From Herbaspirillum aquaticum (GTDB lineage: Bacteria > Pseudomonadota > Gammaproteobacteria > Burkholderiales > Burkholderiaceae_D): a DNA stretch of 64,000 nucleotides. Positions 7,911-17,454 of the stretch are shown one piece after another. Position 1 is the first letter of the stretch. Each line of letters opens with the position of its first letter. The position numbers and the translations under genes are program-made. The notes below the pieces were generated by a model. That model searched no databases. It saw only the letters and a program-made list of their open reading frames with translations, and was not told where the DNA came from. Location: NCBI RefSeq assembly GCF_002213425.1, contig NZ_NJGV01000024.1, positions 45,968 through 109,967 on the forward strand. Direction: 5' to 3'.

Positions 7911-9686
7911 TCACGCTGCAATCGGCAGCGCCTCTACACGATGCCCGGCCCCCTCGCCGTCGGCCGGCGGCACGAATTTCCAGCGCACGTCGTGGAAGCG
8001 CGCCAGCGTCTCACGGTGGGCGATGCTGATCACGGTCACGCCCGGCAGCTCGCGCGGCAAGGCGGCATAGAGGGCTTCCTCGGTCTCGCCATCCATGGCG
8101 CTGCTGGCCTCGTCCAGGAACACCAGGCGCGGACGGTTGAGGAACACCCGCACGAACGCCAGCCGCTGCTGCTCGCCCGGCGACAGCGCCTGGCTCCAGT
8201 TGGCCGCCACGTCGAGTCGCGAAGCAAGATGCGCAAGACGGCACAACCCCAGGTAACGAATGATGAGCGCATCATCAAAACTGCCCTCGGCGGCCGGATA
8301 GGAGAGCGCTGCACGCAGCGTGCCGATGGGCAGGTAGCTGCGCTGGGGCAGGAACATCGCGGGCGCATCCTGGGGCAGCGCGATGCGGCCCTCGCCGTAC
8401 GGCCAGATGTCGGCCATGGCGCGGATCAGGGTCGACTTGCCGCATCCGGAGGGACCGCTGATGAGCACGTGTTCGCCCGACTCCACGCGCGCGTCCAGGC
8501 GGCGCAGCATGAGGCTGCCATCGGGGAAGGACAGCTGCACGCCGTCCAGCGTCACCGCACTGCCGCCATGCTGCGTGACGGCCAGCGTGCGCGGCATGCC
8601 GGCGGCACGTTCGACATCCGCATGGAAGCCCGCCAGGCGGTTGATGGAGGCCTTCCAGCTGGCCAGGGTGGTGAAGGCATTGATGAACCACGACAGCGCA
8701 TCCTGCACCTGTCCGAAGGCATCGCTGATCTGCATGAGCACCCCCAGCGAAATGGCCCCGGAAAAATAGCGCGGTGCCGATACCAGCATGGGGAAGATCA
8801 CCGCGAACTGCCCGTAGAAATTGACGGCCACGTTGAGCTTCTTGGTCAGCCGCATGATGTTCCACCAGTTCGCGCGGATGTCATCCAGGCGCGCGGTCAG
8901 CTGTGCGCGTTCCTGCGGCTCGCCGCGATACAGGGCCACGGCCTCGGCATGCTCGCGCACGCGGATCAGTCCGAAACGGAAATTGGCCTCGAAGCGTTCC
9001 TGGTTGAAGCTCAAACCGACCAGCGGGCGGCCGATCCACCACACCACGCCGGAGCCGATGGAGGCATAGGCGATCACGAACCAGACCATGTAGCCGGGGA
9101 TGACCCACGCCTGCCCCAGCGCCGTGAAGGACAGCGGCCCGCTCACCGACCACAGGATGTGGATGAAGGAAAACAGCGTCACGCTGCTGGAAATGAACCC
9201 CAGCACCAGCGAGAGCGTATCGCTGGTGAGCGCATGCAGGTCCTCGGCGATGCGCTGGTCGGGGTTGTCGGAGAGGCGGCCCTCCTGTCCCTGCTCGATG
9301 CGGTAGTAGGCGCGATGCGCCAGCCAGCGATCGAGGTAGCGCGTACTCATCCAGTAGCGCCAGCGGATCTGCAGCGCTTGCTTGAGGTAGACGCTGTAGA
9401 TGGCGATGGCCACGAAGACGAAGGCCAGTCCCGAGAACTGCCACAGCAGTGATTTGAATTGCGGATAGTCGCGCGACTGCAGCACGTTGTACATGTCGCG
9501 GTTCCAGGAATTGAGCCGCACGTTGATGTAGACCATGCCCAGGTTCAGGGCCAGGATCGCCAGCAGCAGGGCCCAGGCTTTCCATTTTTCTTCGGAGACC
9601 CAGAAGGGCTTGATGAGGCGCCAGATCTGCGCTCGCGTGGCGCGATTGGCGTGGCTGGCCTGCTGGGCCGGTGTTTGTTCGGTCAT
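7911..9686 (-). CDS. SbmA/YddA-type ABC transporter, fused permease and ATPase
   Basis: A 591-residue half-transporter. The N-terminal ~330 residues hold six membrane helices of the SbmA/BacA-like class, with the marker VRLNSWNRDMYNVLQSRDY in the first loop. The C-terminal ABC ATPase has Walker A GPSGCGKST, signature LSPGEQQRLAF and Walker B LVFLDEASSAMD. Relatives (YddA, Rv1819c, BclA) import or export peptides, cobalamin or bleomycin-like antibiotics; unlike true SbmA this protein has its own ATPase. It stands alone on the minus strand with a long, repeat-rich upstream region. The substrate is unknown. Confidence 0.9.
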   Translation of the reverse strand: MTEQTPAQQASHANRATRAQIWRLIKPFWVSEEKWKAWALLLAILALNLGMVYINVRLNSWNRDMYNVLQSRDYPQFKSLLWQFSGLAFVFVAIAIYSVYLKQALQIRWRYWMSTRYLDRWLAHRAYYRIEQGQEGRLSDNPDQRIAEDLHALTSDTLSLVLGFISSSVTLFSFIHILWSVSGPLSFTALGQAWVIPGYMVWFVIAYASIGSGVVWWIGRPLVGLSFNQERFEANFRFGLIRVREHAEAVALYRGEPQERAQLTARLDDIRANWWNIMRLTKKLNVAVNFYGQFAVIFPMLVSAPRYFSGAISLGVLMQISDAFGQVQDALSWFINAFTTLASWKASINRLAGFHADVERAAGMPRTLAVTQHGGSAVTLDGVQLSFPDGSLMLRRLDARVESGEHVLISGPSGCGKSTLIRAMADIWPYGEGRIALPQDAPAMFLPQRSYLPIGTLRAALSYPAAEGSFDDALIIRYLGLCRLAHLASRLDVAANWSQALSPGEQQRLAFVRVFLNRPRLVFLDEASSAMDGETEEALYAALPRELPGVTVISIAHRETLARFHDVRWKFVPPADGEGAGHRVEALPIAA

Positions 9687-9737
9687 GGTGAATCCTGTGG
9701 AGGTTGTCTTCCTTGCTGCCCAGCTTGCCGCACAAGA

Positions 9738-9792
9738 CTTAAACCAGGCTTAAACCCGGCTTGAACCAGGCTTGAACCGCGCTTGAACCGGT
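9738..9792. repeat. five tandem 11-bp repeats, CTTAAACCAGG-like
   Basis: Five consecutive 11-base units: CTTAAACCAGG, CTTAAACCCGG, CTTGAACCAGG, CTTGAACCGCG, CTTGAACCGGT. They lie 52 bases upstream of the ABC transporter start codon. An 11-base period places every copy on nearly the same DNA face, the geometry used by OmpR/PhoB-family regulators. See also the related palindrome at 9812. Confidence 0.8.
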
Positions 9793-9811
9793 CCTGAAGC
9801 GCATGAGGAGA

Positions 9812-9832
9812 GCATTAAGCCCGGCTTAATGC
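9812..9832. promoter_or_regulatory. palindrome sharing the GGCTTAA half-site
   Basis: A perfect 10-1-10 inverted repeat, GCATTAAGCC/GGCTTAATGC, 20 bases from the tandem array. It contains the same GGCTTAA core as the repeats, now in both orientations. It is probably an operator for the ABC transporter gene, inferred from position and symmetry. Confidence 0.5.
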
Positions 9833-10103
9833 TTCATGGATCCAGCATTCACGGCTATTGAATGCATCGAAACAATCAATCACGGCCGCTTCCTATCGCG
9901 GCTAGACTGCGGTCTTTGCTGATGTTGCCTGGCATCAATGCCATCGCCGGGGTGGCCGGCTAATACTTTTGTGTCATTGGCGCCGGCCGGGCAGACCGCA
10001 ATAATCCGACGCACCAGGTCCGGTTCCGTGTCCGGCCCCGTCAGCGCCACCCATCCTTGCAACGCACCGCCAGAGCATCGGCTTACATTTTCCGGAGAAT
10101 CCC

Positions 10104-11807
10104 ATGCAAGCCCTATCCCCCAAGCGCCGTTCGCTCAGCGTAGCGGCCCAACTGGCACTGAGCTTTGCGCTGGTGCTGGCCATGATGCTGGTGCTGACAG
10201 TGGCCAGCATCTCCAAGGTCAACGCCATCGAAGGCAGCCTGGCCACCGTGAGCGAAGACAACAGCGTCAAGCAGCGCTACGCCATCAATTTCCGCGGCAG
10301 CGTGCACGACCGCGCCATTGCCCTGCGTGACCTCACCCTGGTGGGCGAGGCCGAGGTCAAGGACGTGATCGCCCTGATCAACAAGCTCGATGCCGACTAC
10401 CAGCAATCGGCCCGGCCCCTCGATGCCGCCTTTTCCACCATGAAGGTCAGTGCCGATGAACGTGCCGGCCTGGAGCGCATCAAGGCCATCGAAGCCCGCG
10501 CCATGCCGCTGGCCGCCAAGGCCATCGCGCTGCGCAATGCCGGCGATGCCGAAGGCGCGCGCCAGTTGGTGCTGACCCAGGTGAAACCGGCCTTCGTCGA
10601 GTGGCTGGCGGCCATCAACCACTTCATCGACCTGGAAGAAAGCATGAGCCAGGCCGAATCCGCCAAGGCCCGCAGCACGGCCCACGGCTTCCAGGCCTTC
10701 ATGCTGGTGCTGCTGGGTGCGGCGCTGGTGGCCGGCGCGGTACTGGCCACCCTGATCACGCGCAGCATCCGCGGCGCACTCGGGGCCGAGCCCGATGAAG
10801 TCAAGCAGCTGGCGCTGGCGGTGGATCGCGGCGAGCTCTATCACATCCATGCTGCGGCCAATCCGGCTGGCCTTGGCGGCAAGCGCCAGAGCATCATGGC
10901 CGCACTCTCGGAAATGAGCGGCAACCTGCGCAATACCGTCACCGATGTACGCGATGCCGCCACGGGCGTGGCCACCATCAGCGCCCAGATCGCCGCCGGC
11001 AACAGCGACCTCTCGGCGCGCACCGAAGACCAGGCCGCCTCGCTGGAAGAAACCGCCTCGGCCATGGAGCAGCTCACCGCCACCGTCAAGCAGAACGACG
11101 GCCATGCCCGTGAAGCCAACCAGCTGGCGCGCAATGCTTCCGACATCGCCAAGCAGGGCGGCGCCATCGTGGACGAAGTGGTCGATACCATGGCGGCCAT
11201 CAACACCTCCTCGCGCAAGATCGTGGACATCATCGGCGTGATCGACGGCATCGCCTTCCAGACCAACATCCTGGCCCTGAACGCGGCGGTGGAAGCGGCC
11301 CGTGCCGGCGAACAGGGACGCGGCTTTGCGGTGGTGGCCACCGAAGTGCGCAACCTGGCCCAGCGCAGTGCCGCCGCCGCCAAGGAGGTCAAGCAGTTGA
11401 TCGATGCCTCGGTCAGCAATGTGGAAACCGGTACCCGCCTGGTGGAGCGCGCCGGCGAGACCATGGAGCAGATCGTGGCCAGCGTGCAGCAGGTCACCGA
11501 CGTGATGGGCGAAATCTCCGCGGCCAGCCACGAACAGAGCCTGGGCATTGAGGAAGTCAACAAGGCCATCGCGCTGATGGATCAGGTGACCCAGCACAAT
11601 GCGGCGCTGGTGGAAGAAGCCACCGCCGCCGTGGCCACGCTGCAGGAGCAGGCCGTGAGCCTGACGCGGGCAGTCGGTGTGTTCCAGCTGGAAGCGCCCG
11701 ATGCCGCAGGCCTGGCAGTGGCCGCTGAACCCGCGCCTGCGCTCAACACCGTGCAGCTCCCGCTGCGCGTGGTGCCCAAGCTGGAAGTGGTGCGCAAGGC
11801 GGCGTGA
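10104..11807 (+). CDS. methyl-accepting chemotaxis protein
   Basis: A 567-residue inner-membrane chemoreceptor. A first membrane segment lies at residues ~13-35 ([20 protein letters not shown]). A ~150-residue four-helix-bundle ligand domain follows, with a second membrane segment at about 190-212 and then a HAMP-like linker. The cytoplasmic signalling hairpin carries the invariant tip region [20 protein letters not shown] followed by [17 protein letters not shown]. The hairpin-flanking pattern VEEATAA and [17 protein letters not shown] resembles Tsr/Tar-type methylation helices. The C-terminus lacks an obvious NWETF-like CheR tether. It is a single gene; the ligand is unknown. Confidence 0.95.
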   Translation: MQALSPKRRSLSVAAQLALSFALVLAMMLVLTVASISKVNAIEGSLATVSEDNSVKQRYAINFRGSVHDRAIALRDLTLVGEAEVKDVIALINKLDADYQQSARPLDAAFSTMKVSADERAGLERIKAIEARAMPLAAKAIALRNAGDAEGARQLVLTQVKPAFVEWLAAINHFIDLEESMSQAESAKARSTAHGFQAFMLVLLGAALVAGAVLATLITRSIRGALGAEPDEVKQLALAVDRGELYHIHAAANPAGLGGKRQSIMAALSEMSGNLRNTVTDVRDAATGVATISAQIAAGNSDLSARTEDQAASLEETASAMEQLTATVKQNDGHAREANQLARNASDIAKQGGAIVDEVVDTMAAINTSSRKIVDIIGVIDGIAFQTNILALNAAVEAARAGEQGRGFAVVATEVRNLAQRSAAAAKEVKQLIDASVSNVETGTRLVERAGETMEQIVASVQQVTDVMGEISAASHEQSLGIEEVNKAIALMDQVTQHNAALVEEATAAVATLQEQAVSLTRAVGVFQLEAPDAAGLAVAAEPAPALNTVQLPLRVVPKLEVVRKAA

Positions 11808-11819
11808 TCCAACGCTGCA

Positions 11820-11856
11820 GCCGGCCTGTTTCGCCTCACGGCGCAAGCAGGCCGGC
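11820..11856. terminator. stem-loop between convergent chemoreceptor and HD genes
   Basis: The 9-base arms GCCGGCCTG/CAGGCCGGC enclose an inner GCC/GGC stem, between the chemoreceptor stop (11807) and the HD-protein stop (11874). No long T-run is present, so it may work with a protein factor or only stabilise the ends. Confidence 0.5.
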
Positions 11857-11873
11857 CGCACCGGGACGAGAGA

Positions 11874-12530
11874 TCAGAGCTCGTCCAGGAACTGCTCCAC
11901 AAACCCCCGCATCCTCTCCTGGCGCGCCTGCGCCATGGCTGCACCGGCCGCCGTCTGGAACCCGTCCTGCAGGCGGAACAGCTTGGCCGGGAAATGATCC
12001 AGCGCATAGCGCGTATCCTGCAGCGGCCGTTGCTGCGCCTGCGGATCGAGTGCTTCGTAGAGGCTCGAGCCCATTCTCCCCGCCACATAGAAACAGCGCG
12101 CCACGCCGATGGCGCCGATGGCGTCCAGCCGGTCGGCATCCTGCACGATCTTCGCCTCCAGCGTCAGCGGCGTGACCTGCGCCGAATAGCTGTGGGCCTG
12201 CACGGCATGGGCCACGCGCTGCGCGTCCTCCTGCGTCCATCCCCGTGACAGCAGGATCTCCTGTGCGCGTTGGGCAGACAGCGTGGAAGCCTGGCTGCGC
12301 AGCGGCGAATTCTTTTCCACCCGGACGCAGTCATGCAGGATGACGGCCGCCAGCAGAATGCGCAGGTCGCCGCCCTCCTCGGCCTGGAGGCGGCGGGCAT
12401 TGTTCCATACGCGCAAGAGATGCGAGAGGTCATGCGAGCCATCGCCAGCGTCATCCTCGACCTGCGGCAACAATTGCGCAGCCAGCGTGTCGAAGGGGCG
12501 GAAGGCGGCGGCAACCTGGGAAAGATTCAT
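11874..12530 (-). CDS. HD-domain phosphohydrolase
   Basis: A 218-residue metal-dependent phosphohydrolase of the HD superfamily. The metal ligands are visible as the histidine and aspartate of GSHDLSHLLRVWNNARR, the HD pair in AAVILHDCVRVEK, and the later aspartate in KIVQDADRLDAIGAIGVAR. The layout matches the YedJ/YpgQ-like single-domain HD proteins, which act on nucleotides or nucleotide-derived signals. It is monocistronic and convergent with the chemoreceptor gene. The substrate cannot be told from sequence. Confidence 0.88.
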   Translation of the reverse strand: MNLSQVAAAFRPFDTLAAQLLPQVEDDAGDGSHDLSHLLRVWNNARRLQAEEGGDLRILLAAVILHDCVRVEKNSPLRSQASTLSAQRAQEILLSRGWTQEDAQRVAHAVQAHSYSAQVTPLTLEAKIVQDADRLDAIGAIGVARCFYVAGRMGSSLYEALDPQAQQRPLQDTRYALDHFPAKLFRLQDGFQTAAGAAMAQARQERMRGFVEQFLDEL

Positions 12531-12900
12531 GATTCAAACAGATACAAGGGTGACAATTCATCAGTATCGCAGATCAATCGCAGGGGCCGGAAAACGCGGC
12601 GTGGTTCACCATTCCGATTTTCCGACAAGTGTTTTCCCAAGGCTCTGCTACACGCAAGCCGTTCGCATGTGAGATGATGCGGCTTCCATCAATTTCGCGG
12701 CCTGCCCCGGGATCACGATAGCGGCCCTGCTGCCGCAGCGATCTGCCCGCCGCGCATGAACGGCATACCGCACGCGCAACATTCCCTTCCGGTACGCCAC
12801 AGTAACAACGCCCGACCGCGCCGCTACGCTGGTGGCTGCCTCGCTGGCAGCCTGCCTGGCGCACCGCCGTCGGCCCTGATCCGATTTTTGGAGTTCCCTG
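12531..12900. other. divergent intergenic region (370 bp)
   Basis: This gap lies between the HD-protein start and the exporter start. I see no gene, repeat or clear promoter beyond a GGAG ribosome site six bases before the exporter ATG. A small open frame on the minus strand crosses the exporter start and has no protein-like character. Confidence 0.5.
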
Positions 12901-14757
12901 ATGTTCAGCTGGTTTGAAAAACTGGTCCACCCCTATCCCGAGTCGCAGCCGCTGCCGCCGCCGCGCGGCTTCATGCGCTTCATCTGGTTCTGTACCAAGG
13001 GCGTGCGTCCCTATATCGCCGCCATGACCCTGATGACGGCCATCATCGGTGTCTTCGAGGCGCTGCTCTTTGCTGCGCTCGGTCGCATCGTCGACTGGCT
13101 GGCCAAGATCGAGCCGGCGCAGCTATGGACACAGGAAGGCCATACCCTGGTGTGGCTGGTGGTGATCCTGGCGGCCAGTCCGCTACTGATCGCGCTGCAG
13201 ACCATGTACAAGCACCAGACCCTGGCGGGCAATTTCCCCATGCTGCTGCGCTGGAATTTCCATCGCCTCATGTTGAGCCAGAGCATGAGCTTCTACCAGA
13301 ACGAGTTCGCCGGACGGGTGGCCACCAAGGTCATGCAAAGTGCGCTGGCGGTACGCGACTTCTGCATGATCGTGGGCGACATCCTGGTCTTCATCGCCAT
13401 CTACTTCGCCACCTTGATCGGTGTGGTCGGCAGCTTCGACATGTGGATGCTGGCTCCCTTCTTCGTCTGGCTGGCCGCCTTCGCGGTGGCGCTGCGCTAC
13501 TTCGTGCCGCGCCTGTCGGCCGTGGCGCGCAACCAGGCCGATGCGCGCTCGCTGATGACCGGGCGCATCACCGATGCCTATACCAACATCGCCACCGTGA
13601 AGCTGTTCTCGCATGCCGGGCGCGAAGCCGATTACGCCCGCAGCGCCATGCGCGAATTCCTCACCACGGTCAATCGCCAGATGCGCCTGGTGTCGGGCTT
13701 CGAGGTGGTCAATCACATCCTGAACATGGTGCTCATCATCGGCGCCACCGGGGTCTCGCTGTATCTGTGGACCCAGGGCAAGGTCGGTGTCGGTGCGGTG
13801 GCAGCCAGTACCGCCATGGCATTGCGCCTGAACGGCATCGCGCATTGGGTGATGTGGGAAATGTCATCGCTGTTCGAACACGTGGGCACGGTGCAGGATG
13901 GCATCAATACGCTCGCGCGTGCGCACGAGGTCAAGGATGCGCCGGACGCCAAACCGATCAAGGTCAGCCAGGGCGAACTGCGCTTTGAAGGGGTCAGCTT
14001 CAGCTATGGCGGCTCGGCCCCGCGCCCGGTGGTGGACAAGCTGGACCTGGTGATCCGCCCCGGTGAGAAGATCGGCCTGGTAGGCCGCTCCGGCGCGGGC
14101 AAGTCGACCATCGTCAACCTGCTGCTGCGCTTCTACGATATCGAGGGCGGCCGCATCACCATCGATGGCCAGGACATCGCCCACGTTACCCAGGACAGCC
14201 TGCGCGCGCAGATCGGCATGGTCACGCAGGACACCTCGCTGCTGCATCGTTCGGTGCGGGAGAACATCACCTATGGCCGTCCCGATGCCAGCGATGCCGA
14301 GATGATCCACGCCGCTGAGCGGGCCGAGGCGCATGACTTCATCGGCACCCTGGCCGATGCCAAGGGCCGTACCGGTTACGATGCGCACGTGGGCGAACGC
14401 GGCGTGAAACTTTCCGGTGGCCAGCGCCAGCGCATCGCGATTGCCCGCGTGATGTTGAAGGATGCCCCCATCCTGCTGCTGGACGAAGCCACCAGTGCAC
14501 TCGATTCGGAAGTGGAAGCGGCCATCCAGACCTCGCTCTACAAGCTCATGGAAGGCAAGACCGTGGTGGCCATTGCGCACCGCCTCTCCACCATTGCGGC
14601 GATGGACAGGCTCATCGTGCTGGACCAGGGCCGTATCGTCGAGCAAGGGTCGCACGCTGAACTGCTGGCGGCGGGTGGCTTGTATGCGCGCTTGTGGTCG
14701 CATCAGAGTGGCGGCTTCCTCGGTGAAGAGGAAGAGGATGCCGCCGAGATGGCATGA
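12901..14757 (+). CDS. ABC exporter, fused permease and ATPase (MsbA/multidrug type)
   Basis: A 618-residue half-transporter. Six membrane helices occupy residues ~35-330, beginning YIAAMTLMTAIIGVFEALLF. A nucleotide-binding domain follows, with Walker A GRSGAGKST (from residue 395), Q-loop MVTQDTSLLHRSV, signature LSGGQRQRI, Walker B ILLLDEATSALD and the H-loop IAHRLSTI. All catalytic residues are intact. Homodimers of this class export lipids, peptides or drugs. It is the only gene in its transcript and ends in a strong terminator. The substrate is not indicated by the neighbours. Confidence 0.94.
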   Translation: MFSWFEKLVHPYPESQPLPPPRGFMRFIWFCTKGVRPYIAAMTLMTAIIGVFEALLFAALGRIVDWLAKIEPAQLWTQEGHTLVWLVVILAASPLLIALQTMYKHQTLAGNFPMLLRWNFHRLMLSQSMSFYQNEFAGRVATKVMQSALAVRDFCMIVGDILVFIAIYFATLIGVVGSFDMWMLAPFFVWLAAFAVALRYFVPRLSAVARNQADARSLMTGRITDAYTNIATVKLFSHAGREADYARSAMREFLTTVNRQMRLVSGFEVVNHILNMVLIIGATGVSLYLWTQGKVGVGAVAASTAMALRLNGIAHWVMWEMSSLFEHVGTVQDGINTLARAHEVKDAPDAKPIKVSQGELRFEGVSFSYGGSAPRPVVDKLDLVIRPGEKIGLVGRSGAGKSTIVNLLLRFYDIEGGRITIDGQDIAHVTQDSLRAQIGMVTQDTSLLHRSVRENITYGRPDASDAEMIHAAERAEAHDFIGTLADAKGRTGYDAHVGERGVKLSGGQRQRIAIARVMLKDAPILLLDEATSALDSEVEAAIQTSLYKLMEGKTVVAIAHRLSTIAAMDRLIVLDQGRIVEQGSHAELLAAGGLYARLWSHQSGGFLGEEEEDAAEMA

Positions 14758-14818
14758 CCCCGGATCGTCAAACATCCAATCGTTATAAATGATTTAAATC
14801 ATTGATGGCCGTTGCAAA

Positions 14819-14852
14819 AAAAATGGGCGCACTGTCGAGTGCGCCCATTTTT
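14819..14852. terminator. bidirectional terminator between ABC exporter and bglX
   Basis: A 13-base stem AAATGGGCGCACT/AGTGCGCCCATTT with loop GTCG. A-rich and T-rich tracts flank it, suiting both converging transcripts. Confidence 0.9.
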
Positions 14853-14867
14853 CATTCCTGCCCGGCT

Positions 14868-17222
14868 TTATTGCAGATTGAACGAAGCCGTCTTCACATC
14901 CTTGGAATCCAGTCCGATCTGCACCTGGAATTCACCCGGCTCGGCCACGTAGTCCAGCTTGGCGTTGTAGAAGGACAGCGCCTTGCGGTCAATGCTGAAC
15001 TGCACCTCTTTTTCTTCACCCGGCTGCAGCATCACCTTGCGGAAATCCTTCAACTCCTTGACCGGGCGCACCACGGATGCGGCCACATCACGGATGTACA
15101 ACTGCACCACCGTAGCACCTGCGCGGCGGCCCGTGTTCTTCACCGTCACGCTGGCCTGTACCTTGCCATCGGCCGTCATGCTCGGCTGCGACAGACGTAC
15201 TTCCGAGAGCTTGAATTCGGTGTAGCTCAGACCGTATCCGAACGGATACAGCGGGCCATTGGGCTCATCGAAGTACTGCGAGGTATAGTTGCCCGGCTTG
15301 CCCTCGGTAAAGGGACGGCCCACGCGCGGATGGTTGTAGTAGCTCGGGATCTGCCCGACCGAACGCGGGAAGGTGATGGGCAGCTTGCCGGACGGATTGA
15401 CGTCGCCGAAAAGAAGATCGGCAATCGCATTGCCGCCCTCGGTACCGGTGTACCAGGTTTCCAGGATGGCCGAGGCATTCTCGCGCGCCCAGTTCAGGTC
15501 CAGCGGACGGCCATTCATCAGCACCAGCACCAGCGGCTTGCCGGTGGCCTTGAGCGCCTTGAGCAGATCAAGCTGGCTCTGCGGCAGCGACAGCGAGGTG
15601 CGGCTGGAGGATTCGTGCGACATGCCGCGCGATTCGCCTACGGCGGCCACGATCACCTCCGCATTGCGCGCCGCCTTCACGGCTTCATCGATCATGGCCT
15701 TGGGGCTGCGCTTGTCCTGCACCACTTCCGGATCATCCCAGTTCAGGAAGTTGAGGTAGTCGACGATGTGCTTGTCTTCGGTGATGTTGGCACCGCGTGC
15801 GTAGACCAGCTTGCCCTGCCCGCCCATGGCCGCCTGCAAACCCTGGCGCAAGGTGATGGTCTGCTTGTCCTTGCCCGCAGCGGACCAGCTGCCCAGCATG
15901 TCGATGTGCGAATCGGCCAGCGGGCCGACCAGTGCAATGCGCGCATTCTTCTTCAGCGGCAGCGCGGCATTGCGGTTCTCCAGCAGCACCATGGACTGCT
16001 GCGCCACTTCGCGCGCATCGCGGCGATGCAGGCGGCTGTCGGCATAGACGTCGGCCGGATCATCGGCCGCACGGCCAATGCGCACATACGGATCCTTGAA
16101 CAGGCCCAGGTCGTACTTGGCCCCGAGGATGTCGCGCACGGCGTTGTCGAGTTCCTGCTGAGAGACCTTGCCCGAGCGCACCAGCTCCGGCAATTGCTTG
16201 ATGTAGACCTGGTCGGCCATGCTCATGTCGGTACCGGCTTTCATGGACAGGCGCGCGGCTTCGGCATCGTTCTGCGCCACGCCATGATTGACCAGTTCGG
16301 TGATGGCACCGTGGTCAGACACGGTCAGGCCCTTGAAGCCCCAATCGCGGCGCAACAGGTCCTGCAGCAGCCAGGTGTTGGAGGTGGCCGGTGCACCGTT
16401 GATGGAATTGAGCGCCACCATGACCGCCCCTGCGCCTGCATCGATAGCGGCACGATACGGCGGCAGGTAATCGTTGTACATGCGCTGCGGATCCATGTTG
16501 ACGACGTTGTAGTCGCGCCCGCCTTCGACCGCACCGTACAGCGCAAAATGCTTCACGCTGGCCATCACGCGGTTGGCGGCAATGGGCTTGGTGTCGCCCT
16601 GCAGGGCGCGTACCGAGACCTCGGCAATGCGCGAGACCAGGTAAGGATCTTCACCAAAGCCTTCAGACGTGCGCCCCCAGCGCGGATCGCGGCTGATGTC
16701 GACCATCGGCGCGAAGGTCATGTCGATGCTGTCGGCCGCAGCTTCCTCGGCGGAGATGCGCATGGCGCGCGCAACGGTCTCCATGTCCCAGCTGGAGGCC
16801 AGCCCCAGGCCGATGGGGAAGGTGGTGCGGTGGCCGTGGATGACGTCATAGGCGAAGAACATCGGGATCTTCAGCCGCGAGCGCATGGCGCCCTCCTGCA
16901 GCGGCCGGTTCTCGGGACGGGTGATGGAATTGAAGGTGCCACCGACACGGCCGGCGGCCAGTTCCTCGGCCAGCTTCTTGGCCGGCATCTCGGGACCGAT
17001 ACTGATGAGCCGCAACTGCCCGATCTTTTCTTCCAGCGTCATCTGGCGCAGCAGGTCATCGATGAAGGCAGTCTTGTCGCCGAGCAAGGCGGGATTGGCT
17101 TGCGCATGGGCAGCCGGGCCGGTGAGCACGGCGCTGCAGGCCAGCGCGCACAGCGTCATGGCAAGAGCCAGGCGCGGACGGCGCGCGGGCGCGGCTTGCC
17201 GCTTGGTAAGCTGGTGGGGCAC
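14868..17222 (-). CDS. bglX: periplasmic beta-glucosidase, GH3 family
   Basis: A 784-residue secreted glycosidase that releases glucose from beta-linked oligosaccharides in the periplasm. It begins with a Sec signal peptide (basic RRPRLALAMTLCALACSAVL, cleavage near AHA-QA). The GH3 N-terminal barrel holds KHFALYGAVEGGRDYN and the nucleophile motif TVSDHGA (Asp303). The GH3 C-terminal domain (AVGESRGMSHESSSRTSLSL and GRPLDLNW) and a fibronectin III-like end complete the BglX plan. Length and domain order match E. coli BglX. It is divergent from opgG, so both genes concern periplasmic glucans or beta-glucosides. That functional link is inferred. Confidence 0.95.
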   Translation of the reverse strand: MPHQLTKRQAAPARRPRLALAMTLCALACSAVLTGPAAHAQANPALLGDKTAFIDDLLRQMTLEEKIGQLRLISIGPEMPAKKLAEELAAGRVGGTFNSITRPENRPLQEGAMRSRLKIPMFFAYDVIHGHRTTFPIGLGLASSWDMETVARAMRISAEEAAADSIDMTFAPMVDISRDPRWGRTSEGFGEDPYLVSRIAEVSVRALQGDTKPIAANRVMASVKHFALYGAVEGGRDYNVVNMDPQRMYNDYLPPYRAAIDAGAGAVMVALNSINGAPATSNTWLLQDLLRRDWGFKGLTVSDHGAITELVNHGVAQNDAEAARLSMKAGTDMSMADQVYIKQLPELVRSGKVSQQELDNAVRDILGAKYDLGLFKDPYVRIGRAADDPADVYADSRLHRRDAREVAQQSMVLLENRNAALPLKKNARIALVGPLADSHIDMLGSWSAAGKDKQTITLRQGLQAAMGGQGKLVYARGANITEDKHIVDYLNFLNWDDPEVVQDKRSPKAMIDEAVKAARNAEVIVAAVGESRGMSHESSSRTSLSLPQSQLDLLKALKATGKPLVLVLMNGRPLDLNWARENASAILETWYTGTEGGNAIADLLFGDVNPSGKLPITFPRSVGQIPSYYNHPRVGRPFTEGKPGNYTSQYFDEPNGPLYPFGYGLSYTEFKLSEVRLSQPSMTADGKVQASVTVKNTGRRAGATVVQLYIRDVAASVVRPVKELKDFRKVMLQPGEEKEVQFSIDRKALSFYNAKLDYVAEPGEFQVQIGLDSKDVKTASFNLQ

Positions 17223-17454
17223 GGGTTTCCTCTCTCTTTTTTAAACTTTGGCGGCGGTCTGCCCTCTACTCTGTGACCTGCACAAGCGGGACAGCAGCCG
17301 GGGCGGCGGGAGCAATTATTGCTTGCATTGTTTGATGCTTAGCCAGCCGGACGGTTCGCTATATTATTCTGTTTTGATGCCTGCGGGACACGCAGGCGCA
17401 TGGCGGCGTCGAAGGTTCTCCTGCCTGCGCGCCGTTTCTTCGTGGAGAAATGCA

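Larger units (their letters stand above)
9687..10103. other. divergent intergenic region (417 bp)
   Basis: This gap separates the leftward ABC transporter gene from the rightward chemoreceptor gene. Besides the tandem repeats and palindrome (listed separately), I see only mixed-composition sequence and a ribosome site GGAGAA just before the chemoreceptor ATG. No further gene is supported. Confidence 0.6.

Noticed and set aside
14802..17276. An 824-codon open frame antisense to bglX
   Set aside because: This is a composition shadow of a real gene that carries a signal peptide and GH3 motifs on the other strand.
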